A stretch of 9,577 bases of DNA from Kiloniellales bacterium (GTDB taxonomy: Bacteria; Pseudomonadota; Alphaproteobacteria; Kiloniellales; JAKSBE01), in NCBI GenBank assembly GCA_030067055.1, contig JASJAL010000156.1:1-9577 (forward strand). The letters run 5' to 3'. Shown one piece after another: positions 1 to 6,422 of this stretch. The notes beneath the pieces are model-generated. The model made no database searches and was not told the origin of the DNA. It was given only the letters and a program-made list of their open reading frames with translations. Each line of letters begins with the position of its first letter. Positions within the stretch are counted from its first letter, which is position 1. The position numbers and the translations under genes were made by a program.

Positions 1-870
1 CAGGAGCATCGGCGGCTGCTCGAATCCAGTGGCCTTTCCTATGAGGAATCGACGGCGGTGACGGCGGCGCTGTTCGGCCACATGATGAACAAGGGCCTGT
101 CGGAGATCCAATCGCGCCATCTTGGATTTCTCACCTATCGCTATCTCCGCGTCGCCCTGGGCCGCGAGAAGGCGCAGCGCTACCTGGTGCTGGTCAACTA
201 CCGAAAGAGGGAGCAACCGATCGTGCTGATGATCGGCGGCGCCAGCGGCACCGGCAAAAGCGCGATCGCAACCGAGGTGGCGCACCGACTGGACATCGCC
301 CGCACCCAGTCGACCGACCTGCTCCGCGAGGTGATGCGGATGATGATCCCGGAGCGCCTGATGCCGGCCCTGCATCGGTCGTCCTACGACGCTTGGCGGA
401 GCCTGCCAGGCAAGGTCGGAGACACTGACGCATTGCTGATCGACGGCTATCAAGCTCAGGCGGACCTGCTCTCGGTGCCCTGCGAAGCGGTGATACGGCG
501 ATCGCTCGACGAAGGTGCCTCGGTCATCCTGGAGGGCGTGCATATCCAGAACAGCCTGATCGAAAAGGTGCCTTCGGACAGCGGCGCCATCGTGATCCCG
601 ATCATGCTGGCGGTGCTGAACCCACAGCAACTTCGACAGCGGTTCATGGGACGGGGCCAGCAAGTGGATCGACGCCGGGCCGAGCGCTATCTCGACAACT
701 TCGGCTCGATCTGGCGGCTGCAGGCCCACCTCCTGTCGGAGGCCGACAGGGGGCACATCCCGATCATCATCAACCACGATCGGCAGCAGGTGATCCAGGA
801 CATCATGACGGTCATCGTGAGCGCCCTCCTGGAGCGACTGAGCGCCGACCCTTCGGAGGTTTTTTCCTGA
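1..870 (+). CDS. 2-phosphoglycerate kinase-like P-loop kinase (5' end missing)
   Basis: The reading frame is open from base 1, so the gene starts left of the window; the GTG at 58 is just an internal valine codon. The visible part has about 289 residues. Its first 65 or so are helical and resemble the end of an ATP-cone domain, which archaeal 2-phosphoglycerate kinases carry at the N-terminus. A Walker A loop, GGASGTGKS, lies at visible residues 79-87. It is followed by a TDLLREVMR segment and by ILEGVHI, both matching the 2-phosphoglycerate kinase pattern. Known family members phosphorylate 2-phosphoglycerate to 2,3-bisphosphoglycerate, and in some methanogens this feeds cyclic diphosphoglycerate synthesis. 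The role of bacterial copies is unclear to me. The gene converges on the histidine phosphatase gene, with 34 bp between stop codons. A generic zeta-toxin-like or adenylate-kinase-like kinase is the alternative. The P-loop kinase call is firm; the substrate is inferred. Confidence 0.75.
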   Translation, partial: QEHRRLLESSGLSYEESTAVTAALFGHMMNKGLSEIQSRHLGFLTYRYLRVALGREKAQRYLVLVNYRKREQPIVLMIGGASGTGKSAIATEVAHRLDIARTQSTDLLREVMRMMIPERLMPALHRSSYDAWRSLPGKVGDTDALLIDGYQAQADLLSVPCEAVIRRSLDEGASVILEGVHIQNSLIEKVPSDSGAIVIPIMLAVLNPQQLRQRFMGRGQQVDRRRAERYLDNFGSIWRLQAHLLSEADRGHIPIIINHDRQQVIQDIMTVIVSALLERLSADPSEVFS

Positions 871-904
871 GTGTCAGACCGATCGACGCGCTAAGCCGGC
901 GCGG

Positions 905-1534
905 TCACCCGACGACGCTAATATGCCAGCGTGACCTCTGGGCTCCCGGTGGCTCCATCTTCACCACCAAGCCGCTGGGGACCGTGACCGCGGAGCTGTC
1001 GGAGAGTCCGAAGTGACCGCAAAGCACACGAAAGACCCCCGAGTGAGCCACCACCAGAAGCGGCGAAGGTCCGTCTATCGAGCGCATCTCGGCGATCACC
1101 CGCTTGGCAAAAGCTTCGCGGCCTTCCACCGATTCCGCGCTGGGCTCGGAGGGCCGCAAGTCCTTGTGCAGGCCCTGGTAGGGGCCCCAGTTCCGTTCCA
1201 TCAGGCCCGGCGCTGGAAATACCGGAACCCCCCGCAGAATCGACAGGATCGAGGCCGTCTCCCAGGCCCGCATCAGAGGGCTGGCGTAAATCGATCGAAG
1301 CAGAACGCCGTCAAGCGCACTCGCCGCCTTGATCGCGGACTGCCGTCCCTTGGCGATCAGCCGCGTGTCGTTCTGTCCTTGGACGATCCCGCGTTCGGTT
1401 TCGCGGGTTTCCCCGTGGCGCAGGAAATAGAAGGGCGTGACGCCGAATTCGAATCGCGTTTGCTCCAAGACCTGGCTCTCTGTCCTCGCCGCGCCGGAGC
1501 GCAAATCCATCGGTTCTAGCTTTCTACGATCCAT
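905..1534 (-). CDS. Histidine phosphatase family protein (phosphoglycerate mutase-like)
   Basis: This 209-residue protein belongs to the histidine phosphatase superfamily, whose members transfer phosphate through a phosphohistidine. The nucleophile motif LRHGET puts Arg39 and His40 in place. Other expected catalytic residues are visible: Arg89 in SPLMRAWET, Glu113 in LMERNWG, and the second histidine, His164, in VVAHSG. The length is normal for the single-domain branch that includes GpmB-like mutases, alpha-ribazole phosphatases and broad phosphatases, so the substrate cannot be read from sequence. About 30 residues precede the first strand, so the internal ATG at codon 9 (1510) is a possible start. 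The start at 1534 has a weak purine-rich AGAGAG before it. The gene lies 99 bp downstream of the GNAT-nitrilase gene on the same strand, so co-transcription is possible. Confidence 0.85.
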   Translation of the reverse strand: MDRRKLEPMDLRSGAARTESQVLEQTRFEFGVTPFYFLRHGETRETERGIVQGQNDTRLIAKGRQSAIKAASALDGVLLRSIYASPLMRAWETASILSILRGVPVFPAPGLMERNWGPYQGLHKDLRPSEPSAESVEGREAFAKRVIAEMRSIDGPSPLLVVAHSGVFRVLCGHFGLSDSSAVTVPSGLVVKMEPPGAQRSRWHISVVG

Positions 1535-1567
1535 GGCTCTCTAAGGCCTACAACTTCAACGACGTCC

Positions 1568-1618
1568 GCTTCCAAACAGTCCGACACCAGGCACTGCCGC
1601 CGGATTCAATTTGGAAGC
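1568..1618 (-). repeat. Perfect 9-bp inverted repeat between two leftward genes
   Basis: GCTTCCAAA at 1568-1576 is the exact reverse complement of TTTGGAAGC at 1610-1618, separated by 33 bases. Inside the loop, TCCG (1580-1583) and CGGA (1601-1604) can pair and extend the stem after a small internal loop. The element lies between the stop codon of the GNAT-nitrilase gene and the start of the histidine phosphatase gene. In their transcript it would form an intercistronic stem-loop. No run of T follows it on the leftward strand, so it does not look like an intrinsic terminator. It could stabilise the upstream message or bind a protein; neither is shown. Confidence 0.45.
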
Positions 1619-1633
1619 CAGCGATACATCCGG

Positions 1634-3322
1634 CTACTTCTTCGTACGTGTACCGGCTCGCGCCGGACCGATGGCTTTTCCCTTCCAGCGAACGTCGTAG
1701 AGATCGAGGCGCCGTTGCCGAAAATTCTGCACGGAGCCCTGGCTGCGCAACTCCTTGAGCAGCCCAAGGTCGAGGTCCGCGATCAGGGTCGTCTCCGTAT
1801 TCGGTGTAGCCTCGGCCTTGACCGCATCATGGGGAAAGGCGAAATCCGAGGGCGTGAAGATCGCCGACTGCGAGTAGTGAATATCCATGTAGCCTAGGTT
1901 CGGAATGTTACCCATGCTTCCCGTCGTGACCACGTAGCATTCGTTCTCGATGGCGCGCGCCTGGGCGCAGCGCCTGACCCGCAGATAGCCGCTCTTGGTA
2001 TCCGTCAGGTAGGGGACGAAGAGGATCTGCATACCCTGCTCGGCCAGGAGTCGGCTGAGTTCGGGAAACTGAGCGTCGTAGCAGACCAAGATTCCAATCT
2101 TGCCTTCATCGGTGTCGAACAGCTTCAGCTCGTCGCCGCCTTTCAGACCCCACTCCAGCTCCTCGTCCGGGGTCGGGTGAAGCTTGTACTGAAAGTCCCA
2201 GCTGCCGTCGCGCCGGCAAAGGAAAGAAACGTTACGAAGCGTGTGATCGTCGTATTCGGGGAGACTACCGGCGACGACGTTAATGTTGTATTGCACGGCC
2301 AAGTCCGAGATGTACTCCCGGATTCTTTCCGTGTACTGGGAGAGCGACCGGATCGCCTCGGCATCGCTTTTGACGTGGGGATAGAACTGCGACATCAGCG
2401 AGGCGTTGAAGTACTCCGGCAAGACGACGAAATCGCACTGATAGGCCGCCACGACATCGATGTAGTACCTCAAGTGCGAGCGGAAGACGTCGAAGGTCGC
2501 GGCCGGCCGCATCTGCCATTGCACCGCCGCCACCCGCGCAATCCGCTTCGGCTCCCCCAGGAGCTTCTTCTGCTCCTCGAACTCAATGTTGAACCATTGC
2601 GAGATCACCGCGAAACCATGGGACTCCTCGTCCTCCGGCAGATAACCGGTGATGACACGACGGACGTGAAAGTCGTTGCTCAGCTGGAAGGTCAGGACCG
2701 GGTCGTAGATCTCCCGCGCCTTGACCTCGTCGATGTACTGCTGTGGCGTCAGCTCGGCGCTGTACTTGTCGTAGCCCGGGATCCGTCCGCCGAAGATGAT
2801 CCGCCTCAGGTTCAGCTTGCGGCAAAGTTCCTTGCGCGCGTCGTACAGCCGACGACCGAGGCGAAGCCCGCGGTAGTCCGGATGCACGAAGACGTCCACT
2901 CCATAGAGGGTGTCGCCGGTCGGGTCGTGGGTCGTGAGATAGCCGTTACCGGTGATCTGCTGATGGGTGTGAAAGTCTCCGAACTTCTTGTAGTCGACGA
3001 TCACGCTGATCACCGCCGCGATGACCCGGCCCTTGTCCTCGAGGCAGATCTGGCCTTCCGGAAAACGGGCGATCTGGGACTCGAACTGGTCCTGTGACCA
3101 GGCGCCGCCAGCGTGCCCATAGACCAAGTCCATGATCTCCTTCAAGGCCGAAAAGTCGGAGACCTGGGTATTGCGCAGCCGCAGCCGGTGCTGCAGTGCG
3201 GCACCCTTTTTCTTCTGCGTCCCCCGGCTGCCCCTGCCGGCCTCCTTGCCGTGTTTCGCGGGGGTCCGCTGCCCGGACGATTGGACCAGTCCCGACTTGT
3301 CCTGCCTCGACTTGACTTGCAT
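1634..3322 (-). CDS. Bifunctional GNAT N-acetyltransferase / carbon-nitrogen hydrolase
   Basis: This 562-residue protein fuses two enzymes. Residues 1-45 are a basic, low-complexity tail rich in Lys, Arg, Gly and Ser. Residues 46-245 form a GNAT acetyltransferase domain with the acetyl-CoA-binding segment VFVHPDYRGLRLGRRLYDAR at 144-163. Residues 260-545 form a nitrilase-superfamily amidohydrolase with the complete triad: Glu303 in VVLPEYF, Lys380 in YKLHPTPDEE and Cys414 in GILVCYDAQFPE. Proteins of this architecture (Bacillus subtilis YhcX is one) are widespread, but I know of no settled substrate. The hydrolase half should cleave an amide or similar C-N bond, and the GNAT half should acylate an amine. 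The ATG at 3322 follows an AAGGGG stretch at suitable spacing, and no later in-frame ATG precedes the GNAT domain. The gene diverges from the oxidoreductase operon, and a perfect FNR-type box lies 72 bp upstream of its start. Confidence 0.92.
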   Translation of the reverse strand: MQVKSRQDKSGLVQSSGQRTPAKHGKEAGRGSRGTQKKKGAALQHRLRLRNTQVSDFSALKEIMDLVYGHAGGAWSQDQFESQIARFPEGQICLEDKGRVIAAVISVIVDYKKFGDFHTHQQITGNGYLTTHDPTGDTLYGVDVFVHPDYRGLRLGRRLYDARKELCRKLNLRRIIFGGRIPGYDKYSAELTPQQYIDEVKAREIYDPVLTFQLSNDFHVRRVITGYLPEDEESHGFAVISQWFNIEFEEQKKLLGEPKRIARVAAVQWQMRPAATFDVFRSHLRYYIDVVAAYQCDFVVLPEYFNASLMSQFYPHVKSDAEAIRSLSQYTERIREYISDLAVQYNINVVAGSLPEYDDHTLRNVSFLCRRDGSWDFQYKLHPTPDEELEWGLKGGDELKLFDTDEGKIGILVCYDAQFPELSRLLAEQGMQILFVPYLTDTKSGYLRVRRCAQARAIENECYVVTTGSMGNIPNLGYMDIHYSQSAIFTPSDFAFPHDAVKAEATPNTETTLIADLDLGLLKELRSQGSVQNFRQRRLDLYDVRWKGKAIGPARAGTRTKK

Positions 3323-3349
3323 GGCGTTCCGCCCCTTTCGGCCGCCAGT

Positions 3350-3368
3350 CGTTTCATTCGAAACGAAT
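3350..3368. repeat. Two overlapping short palindromes near the leftward promoter
   Basis: CGTTTC (3350-3355) and GAAACG (3360-3365) form a 6-bp perfect inverted repeat around a 4-base loop. ATTCG (3356-3360) and CGAAT (3364-3368) form a second 5-bp inverted repeat that overlaps it. They straddle the place where transcription of the GNAT-nitrilase gene would begin if the FNR box at 3394 activates it. They may be an operator for another regulator or a leader hairpin. Chance is possible at this length. Confidence 0.3.
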
Positions 3369-3371
3369 ATC
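3366..3371 (-). promoter_or_regulatory. Candidate -10 element for the GNAT-nitrilase gene
   Basis: Read leftward, the hexamer is GATATT, matching TATAAT at four of six positions in an otherwise GC-rich region. It lies 22 bases from the edge of the FNR-type box at 3394-3407. That would put a start site near 3359 and the box centre at -41.5, the classical class II activator position of FNR/CRP proteins. The leader would then be about 36 bases long. This is inferred from spacing only. Confidence 0.35.
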
Positions 3372-3393
3372 TACCGAGCGACGCGGGAAATCA

Positions 3394-3407
3394 TTGATCT
3401 TGATCAA
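3394..3407. promoter_or_regulatory. FNR/FixK-type binding site 1 (perfect)
   Basis: The sequence TTGATCTTGATCAA is a perfect match to the FNR-family consensus TTGAT-N4-ATCAA. It lies in the 219-bp divergent region, 72 bp from the GNAT-nitrilase start codon and 135 bp from the gamma-subunit start codon. In alphaproteobacteria such sites are used by FnrL- and FixK-type regulators that respond to low oxygen. Its spacing to the leftward GATATT element suggests that it may activate the GNAT-nitrilase gene, but it could also act on the rightward operon. Confidence 0.8.
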
Positions 3408-3475
3408 AAAATGGGTGCGATAGCCTTGCCCTACGCCTCGGAAGATGACGCTGGACCCGGCGTCGGTCGTGCCAA

Positions 3476-3489
3476 TTGATCAAGATCAA
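3476..3489. promoter_or_regulatory. FNR/FixK-type binding site 2 (perfect)
   Basis: The sequence TTGATCAAGATCAA is a second perfect TTGAT-N4-ATCAA box. It is the exact reverse complement of site 1, with centres 82 bp apart. It ends 52 bases before the gamma-subunit ATG. If it activates as a class II site, transcription should begin near 3524, just before the ribosome binding site at 3527. An upstream in-frame TTG falls inside this box, a further reason not to start the gene there. Confidence 0.82.
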
Positions 3490-3512
3490 CGAGGCCTCGG
3501 TCCGCCTCGCGC

Positions 3513-3518
3513 TAGGAA
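3513..3518 (+). promoter_or_regulatory. Weak candidate -10 element for the oxidoreductase operon
   Basis: TAGGAA lies 23 bases after FNR-type site 2, where the -10 element of a class II FNR promoter is expected. It matches TATAAT at only three of six positions. The implied start near 3525 gives a leader of about 17 bases that just includes the Shine-Dalgarno sequence. No better -10 was seen by eye between 3408 and 3541. Confidence 0.22.
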
Positions 3519-3526
3519 TGGCGCCT

Positions 3527-3532
3527 GGGAGG
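3527..3532 (+). promoter_or_regulatory. Ribosome binding site that fixes the gamma-subunit start
   Basis: GGGAGG lies 9 bases before the ATG at 3542. The in-frame alternatives, TTG at 3476 and ATG at 3518, lack a usable Shine-Dalgarno. Starting at 3542 also gives MFEIRIHGRGGQG, the normal N-terminus of gamma subunits. Confidence 0.7.
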
Positions 3533-3541
3533 CAAAAAACA

Positions 3542-4102
3542 ATGTTCGAAATCCGAATCCACGGCCGCGGTGGACAGGGCGTGGTCACCGGCGCAGAGCT
3601 GCTTTCCGTGGCCGCCTTCGACGAAGGCAAGCACGCCCAGGCCTTTCCAAGCTTTGGCTCCGAGCGGATGGGCGCGCCGGTGGTCTCCTTCTGCCGGGTC
3701 GACGACCAGGAGATCAGGTTGCGCGAGCCGATCCTGGAGCCCGACGCCTTGATCATCCAGGACCCGACCTTGCTGCATTCTGTCGACGTGTTCTCGGGCC
3801 TGAAGCCTGAGGGCTACATCCTGATCAACTCGACCCGCAGCTTCGATGAGCTGGGGATCGCCGACTTCGTCGCCAGCTTTCCGCCCCACCACGTCTGCGA
3901 CCTGGGGGCGACCGAGCTGGCGCTGCACCACATCGGCCGGCCGGTGCCCAACGCCGCCCTGCTGGGCGGCTTTGCGGCGATTACGGGGCTCCTGGCCTTC
4001 GAATCGGTCGAGAAGGCGATCCGGGAGAAGTTCCCGCCGGCCATCGCCGAGGCCAACGTCGCCGCCGCCCGCGACGCCTACGAAATCGCCAAGGCGGCCT
4101 GA
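3542..4102 (+). CDS. porG: 2-oxoacid:acceptor oxidoreductase, gamma subunit
   Basis: This 186-residue protein is the gamma subunit of a pyruvate/ketoisovalerate-type 2-oxoacid oxidoreductase. The family hallmarks are visible: the N-terminal IRIHGRGGQGVVT at residues 4-16, FPSFGSERMGAPV at 35-47 and LLGGFAAITG at 140-149. In this family the domain binds coenzyme A, which accepts the acyl group left after decarboxylation. Length is normal for a separate gamma subunit (about 180-190). It is the first gene of the operon and lies 26 bp before the alpha gene. Two perfect FNR-type boxes upstream suggest induction under low oxygen. The substrate cannot be fixed from this subunit; the symbol reflects similarity to PorG rather than proof of pyruvate as substrate. 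Confidence 0.92.
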   Translation: MFEIRIHGRGGQGVVTGAELLSVAAFDEGKHAQAFPSFGSERMGAPVVSFCRVDDQEIRLREPILEPDALIIQDPTLLHSVDVFSGLKPEGYILINSTRSFDELGIADFVASFPPHHVCDLGATELALHHIGRPVPNAALLGGFAAITGLLAFESVEKAIREKFPPAIAEANVAAARDAYEIAKAA

Positions 4103-4128
4103 GGGCCGCCGAGAGGAGAGAACGAACC

Positions 4129-5385
4129 ATGCTGAAGCAGATCGAAGGCTCCCAGGCGGTCGCAGAGGCGGTCGCGCTCTGCCGGCCCCAGGTCGTCTGC
4201 GCCTACCCGATCACGCCGCAGACCCACATCGTCGAAGGAGTCGGCGCCCTGGTGAAATCGGGCCAGCTGGAGAATTGCGAGTTCATCAACGTGGAATCGG
4301 AGTTCGCGGCGCTCTCGGTCGCGATCGGTGCCTCCGCGGTCGGCGCAAGGGCCTACACCGCGACCGCCAGCCAGGGCCTGCTGTACATGGCAGAGGCCGT
4401 CTACAACGCTGCCGGCCTGGGCCTGCCCATCGTGATGACCGTTGGCAACCGGGCGATCGGCGCGCCGATCAACATCTGGAACGACCACAGCGATTCCATG
4501 TCGATGAAGGATGCCGGCTGGATCCAGCTGCATGCCGAGACCAACCAGGAGGCAGCGGACCTGCATATCCAGGCCTTCAAGCTCGCCGAGTCGCTGAGCT
4601 GCCCGGTCATGGTCTGCATGGACGGCTTCATCCTGACCCACGCCTACGAGCGGGTCGACATCCCGACCCAGGACCAAGTCGACGCCTTCCTGCCGGGCTT
4701 CGAGCCGGTGCAGCAAGTCGATCCCGCGAGGCCCTATTCGATCGGCGCCATGGTCGGACCGGAGGCCTTCTCCGAGGTCCGCTATCTTGCGCACCAGAAG
4801 CAGATGGAAGCGCTGGAGCGCATCCCGCCCATCGCCGCCGAGTTTGCAGAGGTCTTCGGCCGCGAGTCCGGTGGCCTGCTGCGGACCTACCGGAGCAAGG
4901 GCGCTGAGACCGTGGTCGTCGCTCTCGGATCGATCAACGGCACGGTCAAGGAGGTTGTCGACACCCAGCGCGAAGCCGGCGTCAGCATCGGCAGCATCAG
5001 CATTTCCTCGTTCCGCCCCTTCCCCCTGGCCGAGCTGCGCGATGCGCTGGAGGGCGCTCAACGGGTGGTCTGCCTCGAGAAGAGCCTGGCGCCTGGCCTC
5101 GGCGGCGTGCTCGCCTCCAACGTCCGCATGGCGCTGCGCGGCCGTTCGCTGCCTGTCTACACCGTGATCGCCGGCTTGGGCGGCCGGGTCATCACACGAA
5201 AGTCGCTGGCCGAACTCTTCGAGCGGGCGGTACGCGACAGTCTGGAGGACGTTACCTTTCTCGACCTCAACTGGGAGGTCGTGCACGAGCAGCTTTCCCG
5301 GGCCCGCGACGTCCGCCATTCCGGCCCCATCGCCGAGAACCTGCTCAAGGCCCTGAACCCGGGCCTGGTGCGGCGCGTGTCGTGA
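4129..5385 (+). CDS. porA: 2-oxoacid:acceptor oxidoreductase, alpha subunit
   Basis: This 418-residue protein is the alpha subunit. It carries YPITPQT at residues 26-32, NVESEFAAL at 54-62, TATASQGL at 77-84 and GNRAIGAPINIWND at 106-119, all close to archaeal pyruvate:ferredoxin oxidoreductase alpha subunits as I remember them. Residues 1-240 form the pyrimidine-binding half of the thiamine diphosphate site, and 255-360 the transketolase C-like domain (FRPFP at 295-299). AGGAG at 4114-4118 supports the ATG. The stop codon lies 17 bp before the beta start. With beta it binds the 2-oxoacid and thiamine diphosphate. Pyruvate is the most likely substrate, but branched-chain oxoacids or phenylglyoxylate use closely similar enzymes. 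No aromatic-degradation gene is nearby to favour the last. Confidence 0.93.
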   Translation: MLKQIEGSQAVAEAVALCRPQVVCAYPITPQTHIVEGVGALVKSGQLENCEFINVESEFAALSVAIGASAVGARAYTATASQGLLYMAEAVYNAAGLGLPIVMTVGNRAIGAPINIWNDHSDSMSMKDAGWIQLHAETNQEAADLHIQAFKLAESLSCPVMVCMDGFILTHAYERVDIPTQDQVDAFLPGFEPVQQVDPARPYSIGAMVGPEAFSEVRYLAHQKQMEALERIPPIAAEFAEVFGRESGGLLRTYRSKGAETVVVALGSINGTVKEVVDTQREAGVSIGSISISSFRPFPLAELRDALEGAQRVVCLEKSLAPGLGGVLASNVRMALRGRSLPVYTVIAGLGGRVITRKSLAELFERAVRDSLEDVTFLDLNWEVVHEQLSRARDVRHSGPIAENLLKALNPGLVRRVS

Positions 5386-5402
5386 CGAAAGGATCCCAAT
5401 CC

Positions 5403-6422
5403 ATGACCGAGGAAACCGCGCTTCAGAAGGTCAAGTTTTACCAGACCGGCACCCACACCGTGGGCAACCGCCTGATGGACGAGGACGCGCGCAGCGTCCA
5501 GGCCTCGACCGAGCGATCCAATGCCATCACCTCGGGCCACCGGGCCTGCCAGGGTTGCGGCGAAGCCCTGGGCGCGCGCTATGCCCTGGATGCGGCGATG
5601 CGCGCCGCCGATGGCAAGCTGGTCGCGGTCAATGCCACCGGCTGCCTGGAGGTCTTCACCACCCCCTATCCCGAGACCTCCTGGCAGATCCCCTGGCTCC
5701 ACTCGCTCTTCGGCAATGCGCCGGCGGTAGCGGCAGGGGTGGCCGCTGGCCTGCGCCGCCTGGGTCGCGACGACGTCAAGGTGGTGGCCCAGGGCGGTGA
5801 CGGGGGCACGGTCGATATCGGCTTCGGCTGCCTCTCCGGCATGTTCGAGCGCAACGACGATGTGCTCTACATCTGCTACGACAACGAGGCCTACATGAAC
5901 ACCGGCGTGCAGCGGTCCTCGGCAACGCCGCCGACCGCCCGGACCGCGACCACGCCCGCGGTCGGCGAGGCGCCGGGCAACGTCTTCGGCACCGGCAAGA
6001 ACATGCCGCTGATCGCCATGGCCCACAACATTCCCTACGTCGCCACCGCCACGGTCGCCGACCTGCACGACCTCGAGGCCAAGGTGACCAAGGCCATGAC
6101 CATGAGCGGGTCCCGCTACATCCACATCATGGTGCCCTGCCCGCTGGGTTGGGGCTCGCAGTCGGCGGACACCATCAAGATCGCGCGCCTGGCGGTCGAG
6201 AGCGGACTCTTCCCCTTGATCGAGGCCGAACACGGCGCGGTCACCGCGGTCAAGAAGATCCGCCGCAAGGTCCCGGTCGAGGACTACCTGCGCCTGCAGC
6301 GCCGCTTCGCGCACCTCTTCAAAAAGGGCGCGGAGGACCGTGACCGGATCGCCGCCATCCAGCGCATGGCTGACGCCAACATCGCCAGGTACGAACTCCT
6401 GCCGGAGGAGGCAGACGCATGA
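5403..6422 (+). CDS. porB: 2-oxoacid:acceptor oxidoreductase, beta subunit (TPP and [4Fe-4S])
   Basis: This 339-residue protein is the thiamine diphosphate-binding subunit. The GDG motif of the Mg-TPP site is at residues 132-134, with the partner Asn161 in YDNEAYMNTG. Four cysteines are placed to bind the proximal [4Fe-4S] cluster: Cys49 and Cys52 (ACQGCG), Cys81 (ATGCLEV) and Cys246 (VPCPLGW). The HLF near residue 305 and the overall pattern match PorB of pyruvate:ferredoxin oxidoreductases. A GTG at 5382 overlaps the alpha stop, but the ATG at 5403 is preferred because GAAAGGA (5387-5393) precedes it at 9-base spacing. Its stop overlaps the next start as ATGA. It decarboxylates the 2-oxoacid and sends electrons towards the ferredoxin domain of the next protein. 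Confidence 0.93.
   Translation: MTEETALQKVKFYQTGTHTVGNRLMDEDARSVQASTERSNAITSGHRACQGCGEALGARYALDAAMRAADGKLVAVNATGCLEVFTTPYPETSWQIPWLHSLFGNAPAVAAGVAAGLRRLGRDDVKVVAQGGDGGTVDIGFGCLSGMFERNDDVLYICYDNEAYMNTGVQRSSATPPTARTATTPAVGEAPGNVFGTGKNMPLIAMAHNIPYVATATVADLHDLEAKVTKAMTMSGSRYIHIMVPCPLGWGSQSADTIKIARLAVESGLFPLIEAEHGAVTAVKKIRRKVPVEDYLRLQRRFAHLFKKGAEDRDRIAAIQRMADANIARYELLPEEADA

Noticed and set aside
871..910. Terminator between the convergent genes (GACCG at 877-881 with CGGTC at 902-906)
   Set aside because: The stem is only 5 bp with a large loop and no T-run on either strand; the gap is too short and the signal too weak to call.
2177..3097. 306-codon plus-strand frame opposite the GNAT-nitrilase gene
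   Set aside because: It lies wholly within a gene with intact catalytic motifs on the other strand and shows no recognisable domain.
3476..3541. Longer gamma-subunit start at TTG 3476 (or ATG 3518)
   Set aside because: The TTG lies inside FNR-type site 2 and has no Shine-Dalgarno. The ATG at 3518 has a purine run only two bases away. ATG 3542 has GGGAGG at good spacing and gives the normal family N-terminus.
3846..4907. 353-codon frame overlapping gamma and alpha genes
   Set aside because: Its translation is Arg/Pro/Gly-rich, it spans the ends of two firm genes in another frame, and it has no domain.
5382..5402. GTG start for the beta subunit overlapping the alpha stop
   Set aside because: The ATG at 5403 has a GAAAGGA Shine-Dalgarno at good spacing; the seven extra residues match nothing known.
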